A stretch of DNA of 64,000 bases from Allobosea sp. 67-29 (GTDB lineage Bacteria; Pseudomonadota; Alphaproteobacteria; Rhizobiales; Beijerinckiaceae), in contig NZ_MKSQ01000026.1 of the NCBI RefSeq assembly GCF_001898115.1, forward strand, positions 310,001 to 374,000. Direction: 5' to 3'. The position numbers were made by a program, and so were the translations under genes. Below are positions 50,510 through 60,332 of the stretch, one piece after another. Each line of letters opens with the position of its first letter. The first letter of the stretch is position 1. The notes below the pieces were generated by a model. It was not told the DNA's origin, ran no database searches, and saw only the letters and a list, made by a program, of their open reading frames with translations.

Positions 50510-52498
50510 ATGTCGATATGCTCAGGCGGCGGGAGGGCGCGGGGACGGTCGCTGGCCGGTGGCATCGTCGTGATGACGCTCCTGCTCGCCGCCCTCGTGG
50601 CGAGCAGCCCCGCCGCAGCGGAACGGCGGGTCGCCCTGGTCATGGGTCTGAGCGCCTATCACGGCCTGCACGAGCTCAAGAATCCGAAGAACGACGCAGC
50701 CGACGTCTCGGAGGCGCTGCGGCAGCAGGGCTTCGAGGTCCTGTCCGGCGAGGATCTCGGCCTCGCCGCGATGCGTGATCTCATCAAGCGCTTCACCGCC
50801 CGGGCGCGGGAGGCCGATGTCTCGCTGTTCTACTATGCGGGGCACGGCTTCCAGATCGACTCGCAGAATTACCTCGTGCCCGTCGACGCCGATATCCGCG
50901 ACCCCGCGAGCATCAAGCAATCCATGATCACCCTGCAGTCGATCCTGTCCGGCCTTGAAGGCGGCCGGGGGATCAACCTGATTTTCCTGGATGCCTGCCG
51001 CAACAACCCGATACCGCCGGGCGCGGCCGGAGTGGGGGTGACCTTGCGGGACGGGCTCGCCCGTGTCGGCAACGCCGCCAACTTCCTGATCGCCTATGCC
51101 ACCCAGCCCGACAATGTCGCCTATGACGGCGCCGGTCGGAACAGCCCCTTCGCGACGGCGCTGATGAGCCATATCGCCACGCGCGGACAGGATATCGCCG
51201 CGATGATGATCAAGGTCCGTCGCGATGTCATCGCCGCGACCGGCGGGCAGCAGATCCCCTGGGAGAACTCGTCCCTCACCCGGCAGTTCGCCTTCCGCCC
51301 CGGAGCTCCGGAGACGGCGTCGCCGGAAGTCCAGCTCTGGCAGCTCGGCGTCGGCCTGCGCGATCCGGCGCTGCTGAAGCTCTACATCGACCGCTTCCCC
51401 ACCGGCGCTCATGTCAGCGAGGCGCGCAGCTATCTGGACCCGACGAAGCTGGCATCGCTCGAAGGCAGCGCCCCCCGCGGCACCGACGCCACCGGCGACG
51501 ACACGATGTGGGAGCTGGCGTCGCGGGTGCGGCTGAGACCGCTCACCGAGTTCTATCTGCAGCGCTTCCCCGCCGGAAAGCACATCGAAGCGGCCCGAAA
51601 GCAGCTCGAGGCGCTGCCGGACACCAACAGTGCCGACATCGCGCCGGAGACGCTGTGCGAAAGGCTGGCAACCCATCCGCGCGACGCCACCGCCAATCTG
51701 GACGGCGTGCCGCTCGACACGCTCGTCGCGAATGCCGATCGGGCCATCGCGGCCTGCCGTCAGGCGATGGCCAACCATCCGGAGATGCCGAATTATGCGG
51801 CGCTGCTCGCACGGGCGCTCTGGGCGGCGAACCAGCGTGGCGAGGCCCTCGCGCTCTATCGCAAGGCGGCCGAGCGCGGCAATCTGCGCGCGATGGTGAG
51901 CCTCGGCCTGATCCTAGAAGCGGGAGACGGTGTCGCCAAGGACGTGCCGGCTGCCTATCGCTGGTACGAGCGCGCCGCAGCGGGCGGAAGCGCCGACGGG
52001 GCCATCAACCTCGCCGTGGCCCTGATGCAGGGCAGCCCCCTGCCGCGCAACGCGCCCCGTGCGCTCGCGCTGCTCAAGGCCGCCTCCAGCCAGGGCTCGG
52101 CCATCGCCACCTTCAATCTCGGTGTCCTGGCCGAACAGGGCGTCAACGGCTCGCCGGAGCAGGCTCTCGGCTATTTCCGCAAGGCCGTCGAACTCGGCGA
52201 TGTCCGCGGCTACCGCGCCGCCGCGGTTCTCCTGGACGAGGGCCGCGGCACCCGCAAGGATCCGGATGCGGCCGCGGAATCGCTCCTGCGGGCCGTCGCG
52301 GCCGACAGCGGCGACACGCTCGACGAATTGACGAAGGCCTCGAAGAACTGGTCCGCCGACACCATCCGCGCCGTCCAGCGCCGGCTGCAGCGCGAAGGCT
52401 ATTATCAGGGCGCCTTCGACGGTCGGACCGGGCCGAGGCTGCGCGAGCCCTTGCAGCGCTGGCGCAACGTCGGGAGCCTCTTTCCGAGCAACGGGTAG
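50510..52498 (+). CDS. Caspase-like (C14) peptidase with Sel1 repeats
   Basis: A 662-residue protein. It has a signal peptide or anchor (about 12-36), then a caspase-fold domain (37-270) with the catalytic dyad H112 (YYAGHGF) and C163 (FLDACRNNP). A linker of about 150 residues precedes Sel1-like repeats (about 440-600: ALALYRKAAERGNLRAMVSLGLILEAGDG, and so on) and a short C-terminal peptidoglycan-binding-like helix set (VQRRLQREGYYQGAFDGRTGP). The ATG at 50510 follows GGAAGAG and was chosen over upstream options. It follows tpsA by 128 bp and may process or sense the secreted product. Confidence 0.85.
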   Translation: MSICSGGGRARGRSLAGGIVVMTLLLAALVASSPAAAERRVALVMGLSAYHGLHELKNPKNDAADVSEALRQQGFEVLSGEDLGLAAMRDLIKRFTARAREADVSLFYYAGHGFQIDSQNYLVPVDADIRDPASIKQSMITLQSILSGLEGGRGINLIFLDACRNNPIPPGAAGVGVTLRDGLARVGNAANFLIAYATQPDNVAYDGAGRNSPFATALMSHIATRGQDIAAMMIKVRRDVIAATGGQQIPWENSSLTRQFAFRPGAPETASPEVQLWQLGVGLRDPALLKLYIDRFPTGAHVSEARSYLDPTKLASLEGSAPRGTDATGDDTMWELASRVRLRPLTEFYLQRFPAGKHIEAARKQLEALPDTNSADIAPETLCERLATHPRDATANLDGVPLDTLVANADRAIAACRQAMANHPEMPNYAALLARALWAANQRGEALALYRKAAERGNLRAMVSLGLILEAGDGVAKDVPAAYRWYERAAAGGSADGAINLAVALMQGSPLPRNAPRALALLKAASSQGSAIATFNLGVLAEQGVNGSPEQALGYFRKAVELGDVRGYRAAAVLLDEGRGTRKDPDAAAESLLRAVAADSGDTLDELTKASKNWSADTIRAVQRRLQREGYYQGAFDGRTGPRLREPLQRWRNVGSLFPSNG

Positions 52499-52570
52499 TT
52501 GCCGGGGGCCACGCCGGCGGGCATGTACCCGCTTGCGACCCGCACGCGCGGACAAACCGGAGACGCCCCG

Positions 52571-53536
52571 ATGAGCGATCGCCTGCTCTATCTCTCCCGC
52601 CACGACGTCAAGGCGCTCGCGATCGAGCCGGCAGAGGCACGCGAAGCGGTGCTTCGGGCCTTTCGAGATCACGCCGCCGGCCTCAACAGCAGCCTACCCA
52701 AGAGCATGCTCGCCCTCGGCCCCGGGCACGGCTTCCAGGCGATGACGGCGGCCTCCCGGGTCGAGGGTGTGGCAACCCTGAAATGGGTCTCGATGGCCCC
52801 GGCCGGCCTGGCTGGCACGGCGCCAAGCGTCAGCGCCCTGATCTGCGTCAGCGACTATACAAGCGGCCGGCCTCTCGCCGTGCTCGACGGCGACGAGATC
52901 ACCCTGATCCGCACCGCCGCTCTTTCGGCAGCCGCAGCATCGCTGATGGCGCCAGCCGAGCCCCGGACGATTGGCTTCGTCGGCTGCGGGCTGCAGGCGC
53001 ATGCCCATCTCGCGGCCTTCCTGAGCCTCTATCCCCGCCTGTCGACGGTGCTGGCGCTGAGCCGGAGCCGCGCCTCGGCGGAACGCCTCGCCGAGGCCGC
53101 ACGCGCGCGTGGTCTCGATGCCGATGTTGTCTCCGAAGCCGCGACGCTGCTCGCCCGCAGCGATGTCGTCGTCTCGATGGTGCCGGGCGCTCCCGGCCTG
53201 AGGCCTTTTCTCGACGCCCGCCTGATGAAGCCTTCGGCCTTCGCCGCCGCCGTCGATATCGGCCGCAGCTGGATTCCGGAAAGCCTGCCCGCCTTCGACG
53301 TGCTGGCGACGGACAGCCTGGAACAATCCAAGGCGCCCTATGATGTCGACGGCAATCCGGTGACCACCGTCACCTTCGGGCATGATCTCGTCGGGCTGGC
53401 CGGAGGCGCCGGTGCCGCGCGCGATCGGCGCGCCTTCTTCTGCTTTCGCGGTTTCGCCATCGCCGATCTGGCGCTGGCGCACCTCGCCGTCGCGCGTGCG
53501 CGGGAACGCGGCATCGGCACCGACCTGCCGCGGTGA
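52571..53536 (+). CDS. Ornithine cyclodeaminase/mu-crystallin family protein
   Basis: A 321-residue NAD(P)-binding enzyme. It shows the family layout, with K44 in NSSLPKSML, TLKWVS, the Rossmann motif TIGFVGCGLQAHAHL (about 137-151), and ITLIRTAALSAAAASLM before it. Members catalyse ornithine cyclodeamination, alanine dehydrogenation, ketimine reduction or opine-like steps. The catalytic aspartate of true ornithine cyclodeaminase (near residue 230) is not evident, so a different imine/amine substrate is possible. It is 72 bp downstream of the caspase gene and may be co-transcribed. Confidence 0.82.
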   Translation: MSDRLLYLSRHDVKALAIEPAEAREAVLRAFRDHAAGLNSSLPKSMLALGPGHGFQAMTAASRVEGVATLKWVSMAPAGLAGTAPSVSALICVSDYTSGRPLAVLDGDEITLIRTAALSAAAASLMAPAEPRTIGFVGCGLQAHAHLAAFLSLYPRLSTVLALSRSRASAERLAEAARARGLDADVVSEAATLLARSDVVVSMVPGAPGLRPFLDARLMKPSAFAAAVDIGRSWIPESLPAFDVLATDSLEQSKAPYDVDGNPVTTVTFGHDLVGLAGGAGAARDRRAFFCFRGFAIADLALAHLAVARARERGIGTDLPR

Positions 53537-53715
53537 CGCGGGTCCTTCCGCCCTTGCGGGCCGGCGCCGAGCGGCTTGCGGGCGAAGTGTCCGGAACCGG
53601 CTGATCAAAACCATCGGCCGCCACGACGATCAAGCCCACGAAATTCCTCGAGGATCTACTTTAGAATAAATCCGAACGATCCGAACAGGCGTAGCATAAT
53701 CCTGTATTCATTGCA

Positions 53716-53732
53716 TTTAGAGCAATTATAAA
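53716..53732. promoter_or_regulatory. ICE-like (Irr) iron-control element
   Basis: The sequence TTTAGAGCAATTATAAA matches the alphaproteobacterial ICE form (TTTAGAA-N3-TTCTAAA, from memory) at 12 of 14 defined positions. It lies 34 bp before the start of the iron-type importer, within an unusually AT-rich region. A further half-site, TTTAGAA, is at 53660-53666. Iron control by Irr would fit the transporter. Confidence 0.55.
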
Positions 53733-53765
53733 CTGCAAAATTGCTTTGCTGAACTGGAGCAGCCT

Positions 53766-54941
53766 GTGTTAGCGCGGGGTCATCTTTCTGGATGGATCTC
53801 TGTCATGGCCGCTTCCCGTTGGCTTCCCCGCCTGATTTCAGCGTTGGCACTCGGCATGGCCGTGCTCGGCGCATCGACCGCATCGGCGGAAACCATCGAG
53901 GTCACCGATCTTGCCGGCCGCGTCGTCAAGGTCACGCGCGACCCGCAGAAGATCGTGCTCAGCGAAGGGCGCCAGCTCTACACGCTGGCGATGCTGGACC
54001 GCGACGATCCCTTCAGGCGCGTCGTCGGCTGGGGCAACGACCTGATCGCCAATGATCCGGGCGCCTGGCAGAAATACCTGGCGAAGTTCCCTAAGGCCAA
54101 GGACGTGGCCGACATGGGCAACCCCTATGCCGCCGATGTCAGCATGGAGAAGATCGCCGCGCTCGGCACCGAGGTCTACATTCTCGACCTCTCCAACTAC
54201 TTCAAGGCCCAGGAAACCGGCCTGCTCGGCAAGCTCGAAAAAGCCGGCATCGCCACGATCTTCGTGGATTTCCGGCAGGACCCGACGCAGAACGTGCTGC
54301 CGAGCGTGCAACTGCTGGGCCGCGTGCTCGGCCGCGAGAAGGAGGCGAACGCCTTCGCCGACTACTACCTCCAGCAGACCCGGCGCATCTACGCCCGCAT
54401 CGGCGCCATTCCCGACAAGAAGAAGCCGCTGGTCTTCGTCGAGCGCGCTGCCGGCCTGCTGCCCTGCTGCGCCACCTTCGGTCCCTTCAATTTCGGGCGC
54501 TTCATCGAGGAAGCCGGCGGACGCAATTGGGGCAGCCAGTATTTTTCGGCCTTCCAGGCGCAAGCCGCGCAGGAGAAGGTCCTCTCCGACAACCCGGACG
54601 TCTATTTCCTGACCGGCGCCAACTGGTACGGCAGCAATCCGGGCAGCACCGCGGTCAGCCTCGGCTATGACGCGACGCCCGAGAAGGTACAGAAGGAGCT
54701 TTCGGCCCTGATGGGCCGGCCGGGCTTCCAGCAGCTCAAGGCCGTGCAGGGCAAGAAGGTGATGGCCTTCTACCACCAGTTCTATGACGCACCCTACTAC
54801 TTCGTCGCCGAGCTCGCGATGGCGAAGGAATTCTATCCGGACCTGTTCAGGGATATCGACCCGGAAGCCGTCTTCAAGGAATTCCACGAGAAGTTTCTGC
54901 CGATCTCCTACTCCGGCGTGTTCTGGGCCAAGCTGCAGTGA
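53766..54941 (+). CDS. Iron-siderophore-type ABC transporter binding protein
   Basis: A 391-residue periplasmic binding protein of the BtuF/FhuD-like class (Periplasmic_binding_2). A GTG at 53766 has a GGAG site six bases upstream; an ATG at 53805 gives a more compact signal peptide (ending TASAE). The mature protein opens with IEVTDLAGRVVKVTRDPQKIVLSEGRQLY and has the long inter-lobe helix (ADYYLQQTRRIYARIGAIPDKKK). A CC pair in GLLPCCATFGPFNFGR is notable and could contact a metal or heme. The permease gene follows 11 bp later. Confidence 0.85.
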   Translation: MLARGHLSGWISVMAASRWLPRLISALALGMAVLGASTASAETIEVTDLAGRVVKVTRDPQKIVLSEGRQLYTLAMLDRDDPFRRVVGWGNDLIANDPGAWQKYLAKFPKAKDVADMGNPYAADVSMEKIAALGTEVYILDLSNYFKAQETGLLGKLEKAGIATIFVDFRQDPTQNVLPSVQLLGRVLGREKEANAFADYYLQQTRRIYARIGAIPDKKKPLVFVERAAGLLPCCATFGPFNFGRFIEEAGGRNWGSQYFSAFQAQAAQEKVLSDNPDVYFLTGANWYGSNPGSTAVSLGYDATPEKVQKELSALMGRPGFQQLKAVQGKKVMAFYHQFYDAPYYFVAELAMAKEFYPDLFRDIDPEAVFKEFHEKFLPISYSGVFWAKLQ

Positions 54942-54952
54942 GGTAGGGGCGG

Positions 54953-56014
54953 ATGGCCGCTGTCATGCCCGCGGCGGCTCATGCCGCCACGGATTATCGC
55001 AAGCGCAATGCCCGCCGCCTGCAGCTCGTCCTGCTGGGACTGCTGGCCCTCGCCCTGTCGCTCGCCCTCGACGTCTCGATCGGACCCGGCAACCTGCCGC
55101 TTGCCGACGTGCTGCGGACGCTCGCCGACCCGCAGGCGGCCTCGCCACGCCTTGCCGTCATCGTCTGGGACCTGCGCCTGCCGGTCGCACTGATGGCGCT
55201 GGCGGTCGGCGCCATGCTGGGTCTCGCCGGAGCGGGCATGCAGACGATCCTGTCGAACCCGCTCGCCGACCCGTTCACGCTTGGTGTCTCGGCCGCCGCG
55301 ACCGTCGGCGCCTCGGTCGCGATCGTCACCGGCTGGAGCGTCCTGCCCGGGGCCGGCCCCTTCATCGTCACGGCCAACGCCTTCGTCTTCGCGCTCGGCG
55401 CCTCGCTCATCCTGTTCTTCATGACCAAGCTGCGCGGCGTCAGTGCCGAGACCATGATCCTGGTCGGCATCGCCCTGCTCTTCACCTGCAACGCCGTCAC
55501 CGCCCTGCTGCAATACCGCTCAAACGAAGTGCAGCTCACCCAAATCGTGTTCTGGACGCTGGGCAGCCTCGCCCGCGCGACCTGGGCCAAGGTCGGCGTG
55601 GCGGCGCTGCTGATCGCGCTCGCCCTGCCGTTCTTCCTGATGCGCGGCTGGGCGCTGACGGCGCTTCGGCTCGGCGACGAGCGGGCCGAGAGCCTTGGCA
55701 TCCGCGTCGACCGTCTGCGCCTCGAGATCCTGATCGCGACCTCGCTGCTCGCCGCCGTCTCGGTTTCGTTCGTCGGCGGCATCGGCTTCATCGGCCTGGT
55801 CGGACCGCATATCGCCCGGCTGCTGGTCGGCGAGGACCAGCGCTTCTTCCTGCCGGTCGCGACGCTGGCGAGCGCCACCCTGCTCTCGCTCGCATCGAGC
55901 CTGTCGAAGGCGATCACCCCCGGCGTCATCTACCCGATCGGCATCATCACCGCGCTGATCGGCGTGCCGTTCTTCTTCAGCCTGGTCATGTCGATCCGCA
56001 GCAGAGGGGTGTGA
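54953..56014 (+). CDS. FecCD-family ABC transporter permease
   Basis: A 353-residue inner-membrane permease with about ten membrane spans. Family motifs are AMLGLAGAGMQTILSNPLADPFTLGVSAAATVGA near residues 85-118 and SFVGGIGFIGLVGPHIARLLVGEDQR near 267-293. It forms a homodimeric channel for siderophores, heme or cobalamin with the neighbouring gene products. The N-terminus is Ala-rich. Confidence 0.9.
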   Translation: MAAVMPAAAHAATDYRKRNARRLQLVLLGLLALALSLALDVSIGPGNLPLADVLRTLADPQAASPRLAVIVWDLRLPVALMALAVGAMLGLAGAGMQTILSNPLADPFTLGVSAAATVGASVAIVTGWSVLPGAGPFIVTANAFVFALGASLILFFMTKLRGVSAETMILVGIALLFTCNAVTALLQYRSNEVQLTQIVFWTLGSLARATWAKVGVAALLIALALPFFLMRGWALTALRLGDERAESLGIRVDRLRLEILIATSLLAAVSVSFVGGIGFIGLVGPHIARLLVGEDQRFFLPVATLASATLLSLASSLSKAITPGVIYPIGIITALIGVPFFFSLVMSIRSRGV

Positions 56015-56017
56015 AGC

Positions 56018-56803
<786 letters not shown>

Positions 56804-56806
56804 ATC

Positions 56807-57601
56807 ATGTCGGTACCCACCCCATCGGCACCCGCCCCCCAGGACAATTTCTCGCTCAAGGAGGAGATCCGCGCCTACTGGTCCGCCCGTGCCGAGAGCT
56901 TCGACCTGTCCTTCGGCCATGCAATCAAGTCGGACCGCGAGTTGCAGGCCTTCCAGCGGCTGATCCGCGGCGCCTTCGGATCGGAGCCGCTCGAGGTTCT
57001 CGACCTCGCCTGCGGCACGGGCGAGATCACGCGCGCGCTGCTCTCCCTCGACCACCGCGTCACAGCGCTCGACTTCTCGGAGGCGATGATCGCCCGCGCC
57101 CGTGCAAAGCATGGCAAGGCGGCGCGCATCCTGCTCGGCGATGCCGAGCGGCTTCTCGACGACGATGCCAGCTACGATGCGCTGATCACGCGCCATCTCG
57201 TCTGGACGCTGACCGATCCCGAAGGCGCCTTCGCCGAGTGGTTCCGCGTTCTCAGGCCCGGCGGCCGGCTGCTCGTCATCGACGGTGACTGGGTCAACCG
57301 CAGCCGTTGGCAGGCCCTCGTCAACCGCTTCGGCAACTGGCTGCGCGACCGCCGCGGCGCGCCGGTGCACCAGATCGACGCCGACACCCACGCCTCCATC
57401 ACCAAGCGCTTCTACTTCCGGGACGGCCTCAGCCGCGAGAGGCTCGAAACCATGCTGAGGGCGGCAGGCTTCGGAGAGATCGCGCCGGCCGACTATCACC
57501 AGGTCGTCCGCGAGCAGCAGCGCGCGGCGCCACTGCACGACGCGATCCGCCTCGCCTCCTCGACCCGCTTCGCCCTGGTCGCGCGCAAGCCCGGACCCTA
57601 G
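56807..57601 (+). CDS. SAM-dependent methyltransferase in the iron-importer operon
   Basis: A 264-residue class I methyltransferase. Motif I is VLDLACGTGEITRAL (about 63-77), motif II VTALDFSEAMIARA, and the post-I region VWTLTDPEGAFAEWFRVLRPGGRLLVIDGDW is typical of UbiE-like enzymes. It starts 3 bp after the ATPase stop, so it is surely in the operon. Methylation of the imported chelator or a breakdown step is a reasonable guess. Confidence 0.85.
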   Translation: MSVPTPSAPAPQDNFSLKEEIRAYWSARAESFDLSFGHAIKSDRELQAFQRLIRGAFGSEPLEVLDLACGTGEITRALLSLDHRVTALDFSEAMIARARAKHGKAARILLGDAERLLDDDASYDALITRHLVWTLTDPEGAFAEWFRVLRPGGRLLVIDGDWVNRSRWQALVNRFGNWLRDRRGAPVHQIDADTHASITKRFYFRDGLSRERLETMLRAAGFGEIAPADYHQVVREQQRAAPLHDAIRLASSTRFALVARKPGP

Positions 57602-57618
57602 GCCCTCCGGCCGCAAGA

Positions 57619-57648
57619 GTGGACACAACGGAAGCCCCGCGTGTCCAC
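57619..57648. terminator. Candidate bidirectional terminator
   Basis: An 8-bp dyad GTGGACAC/GTGTCCAC with a 14-base loop lies between the convergent methyltransferase and GSCFA genes. It lacks a T-run. The position suits a shared transcription end. Confidence 0.4.
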
Positions 57649-57716
57649 CTCGAGCGACGCGCGATGCGGCGGTCGATGGAGGCTGCCACCGGCAGCAACG
57701 ACAGCCGGTTCGCTCG

Positions 57717-58751
57717 TCAGGCCGCCTGAGACCGCTCCACCGGCGCCAGATAGGCGTTCTGGAAGGTCGTCATCACATGCGCGACCATATCGCGAGCAAT
57801 GTGGAGCTGGTCTTCCTGGAAGGCGATCGCCCGCGGCGAGTTGAGCACGATCTCGTAGCTCGGGAAGTAGTCGACGAAGTCGTGGCGCCGGAACAATTCC
57901 TCCGCCACCGCCCGCAGCACCGACTTCGAGGCGCTGTTGGCGACGATGACATCGGCATCCTTGAAGGTCGCGCCGAACGGCACCGGCGAGACGGTGACGA
58001 CGAAGCGCATTTCCGGATGGCAATGCTCGCGGATCAATCCGAGCATCTCTTCCATGTCAGCGAGCGTCGCGTCGTAGCCATAGTCGACGAAGCGGAAGCG
58101 TTCCGGCATCCGCTGCAGCCAGTTCGGGCCAGGATGAGCATTCATCGCGATTCCGGTCTGCGCATCGAGCCAGGTCTCGGTCAGTCCGAGCGTAAAGAAG
58201 CAGACCCGCGCCTGCTTGATCTGCGCTGTCGCCTCGGCAAGTCGCTTGCGATTGGCGAAGGCGTTCTCGCGATCGAGTAGCTTGAGCCCACTGGCCTGCG
58301 GATCGAACCACTGTCCGGGCGCGAGCTCGATCAGCCCTTCGTCGGGGTAGCTCTCCCCGAGCAGGGCCCGCTTCAGCTCATGGGTCATCGAGCGCACCGA
58401 GTATTTGTTCAGTGCCCCGCGGGAAAGCTCGCCGCGACTGGCTCCACCGCCACGGCCGGTTTCCTCGTTCCAGCTCTCGAAATGCTCGGCCGGCACCCCG
58501 TGGCCGTTGAGCAGCAACCGCAGGCCGCGCATCATCAGGAGGTTCTCGACCTCGCGCGCGAAGCACGAGCCCATGGTGAAGATCGGCCACGAAGGATCGA
58601 TCCTGAATTTCGGCTTGTGCTCGATGGCGAGATAGTCGCCCGTGGTCAGGCGCTCCTTGGCCATCCTTTCCGGTTTGCCCGAAATCCAGCCGCGCACGGG
58701 GTTGCCGCGCATGATCGAAAGCGCTGTGCCTGCATCATATTCGATCTTCAT
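57717..58751 (-). CDS. GSCFA-family protein (SGNH/GDSL-like, glycan-associated)
   Basis: A 344-residue protein with the name-giving motif GSCFA in WPIFTMGSCFAREVE (about residues 58-72), where the serine would be the nucleophile of an SGNH-hydrolase-like fold. FFTLGLTETWLD and a late DELH-like segment (EDQLHIARDMV) carry the likely remaining catalytic residues. GSCFA proteins occur beside capsule or exopolysaccharide genes and may esterify or de-esterify glycans. The glycan genes upstream on the same strand support this. Confidence 0.82.
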   Translation of the reverse strand: MKIEYDAGTALSIMRGNPVRGWISGKPERMAKERLTTGDYLAIEHKPKFRIDPSWPIFTMGSCFAREVENLLMMRGLRLLLNGHGVPAEHFESWNEETGRGGGASRGELSRGALNKYSVRSMTHELKRALLGESYPDEGLIELAPGQWFDPQASGLKLLDRENAFANRKRLAEATAQIKQARVCFFTLGLTETWLDAQTGIAMNAHPGPNWLQRMPERFRFVDYGYDATLADMEEMLGLIREHCHPEMRFVVTVSPVPFGATFKDADVIVANSASKSVLRAVAEELFRRHDFVDYFPSYEIVLNSPRAIAFQEDQLHIARDMVAHVMTTFQNAYLAPVERSQAA

Positions 58752-58871
58752 GACCGTCTCCTGATTGGTGGGAACCGATAGGCTTGCAGTCTTGGGCTCG
58801 AGACCTGCTGGACCTGTGAGGCCGAATATGGATCCGGGGCTGGCCGACCGTGATCCCGCCCCGGCCAGCCC

Positions 58872-60332
58872 TCACATCCGATGAGGAATCCCGTTCCGAT
58901 CGAGGAAATTGCGCATCCGGTCGTAAGACCCGCCATAGCTCTTCGCGAGACCGTTCAGAGCCGCTTCCTGATAGACCGCACGCCAGCCGCCCTCGGCCAG
59001 GGCCGCTTCCGGCACGACCGGGATCTTCAGCGTCTCGGCCAGCTCCTGGCTGCGCGTGTCATAGGCGACGAGCACGCCGGGCACGCCATGCGCCACGGCC
59101 GGCAGCACGCCATGGACGCGATAGCCGACGGCAAGGTCCTGCGAGCGGGCGAAGGCGTCGTAATGCTCGACATCGAAGAAGGAGAAGAGCTGCTTCTCGT
59201 AGATCCGGCGCATCGCGGCATCGTCCGCCCCGCTCCACCAGCCGGTCCGCACGAATTCGGAAACCGCATTTTCCTTGGCCGCGGCATCGCGCAGGAAGAA
59301 CGCCTTCTCCTCCTGCTCGCCATGCGAGGACATCACCATCTCGCTCTGGTCGTCGACCTTGAGGAGGGCGGCCTTCTGGTTGCGCAGATAGGCTTCCGGA
59401 TCGGCGGTGTAGCTCTTGTCGGCCTCGCGACGCAGGCTGAACGCGACCTTGCGGATATCGCGCTGGTCGGGAACGCGGATCTGGAGGTCGCGATTGCGGG
59501 TCCGGAAGATCGAGGGACAGCCCACCACCTCGACATTGCGGATGCCGTTCTGCCGGAGCGTCTCGGCGCTGAAGGCGCCGCGCACGCCGATGGCGGCCGA
59601 ACGTTCGGCCACGATCGACCAGAAGCGCCTCGAGGCCTCCGGCAATTCGATCCTACGGTTCTGGCTCGCCTGCGCGCCGACGCCGATGGCGTAGACCGGC
59701 AGCTTGACCTTCTCCAGCACCTCGACGGCGCGGAACCACTCCATGCTCTCATGGATGAAGTTCGAGCCGCGCACGAAGACGAAATCGAACTCGCTGGCAT
59801 AGCGCGCGATATCGGCATCCGTCGGCGACATGATCTTCATCGGCTCCAGATGCGCGTAGTCGAGGAGCTTCAGCGTCGAGTCGTAGACGATCATGTCGCC
59901 GATGTTGAAATAGTCGCTGAGCAGCTTCTCCATCGGCGCGCGGTACCAGCGCACCTTGTCGTGGTCGTAGACCTCGCCGGCTGGATAGATCACCAGCGCC
60001 CGCAGCTTGGTCTCGGTCGGGATCGGGCGCAGGTTCGAGCCGGGGGCGAGCGTGCCCGTGGTCGCGTCGGCAACCGCGATCGAGCGGAGGCGTCCTTCTG
60101 GCAGACGCGGCAGCGGGATCGCCAGCTCCACGGCATCAGCTTCGCCCGTGACGATCGCGCCGGGTTGGATCGTGGCGTAATCCTGCCCGTCCAGTATCAG
60201 CTTGAGAGCTGGCCAGCCTCCATCCGGCCGGCGGCTGACGGAGACGACGACCTCGCCCGTGTTCGCCCGCAGGATTCTGGTGGCGGTATCCAGCGAAACG
60301 GTCGGGACCGGCGAGAGCACGGGCGCGTTCAT
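58872..60332 (-). CDS. Polysaccharide pyruvyl transferase family protein, with extra N-terminal domain
   Basis: A 486-residue protein. Residues 110-486 form a polysaccharide pyruvyl transferase domain, close to the protein at 61507 (shared GEVYDHDxVRWY, FVFVRGSNF, AIGVGAQA, GVRGAFSAE, GYRVHG). These enzymes put pyruvate ketals on exopolysaccharide sugars from PEP. Residues 1-108 form a beta-rich extra domain absent in the paralogue. The ATG at 60332 overlaps the stop of the beta-propeller gene; the much longer frame upstream was rejected. Confidence 0.82.
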   Translation of the reverse strand: MNAPVLSPVPTVSLDTATRILRANTGEVVVSVSRRPDGGWPALKLILDGQDYATIQPGAIVTGEADAVELAIPLPRLPEGRLRSIAVADATTGTLAPGSNLRPIPTETKLRALVIYPAGEVYDHDKVRWYRAPMEKLLSDYFNIGDMIVYDSTLKLLDYAHLEPMKIMSPTDADIARYASEFDFVFVRGSNFIHESMEWFRAVEVLEKVKLPVYAIGVGAQASQNRRIELPEASRRFWSIVAERSAAIGVRGAFSAETLRQNGIRNVEVVGCPSIFRTRNRDLQIRVPDQRDIRKVAFSLRREADKSYTADPEAYLRNQKAALLKVDDQSEMVMSSHGEQEEKAFFLRDAAAKENAVSEFVRTGWWSGADDAAMRRIYEKQLFSFFDVEHYDAFARSQDLAVGYRVHGVLPAVAHGVPGVLVAYDTRSQELAETLKIPVVPEAALAEGGWRAVYQEAALNGLAKSYGGSYDRMRNFLDRNGIPHRM

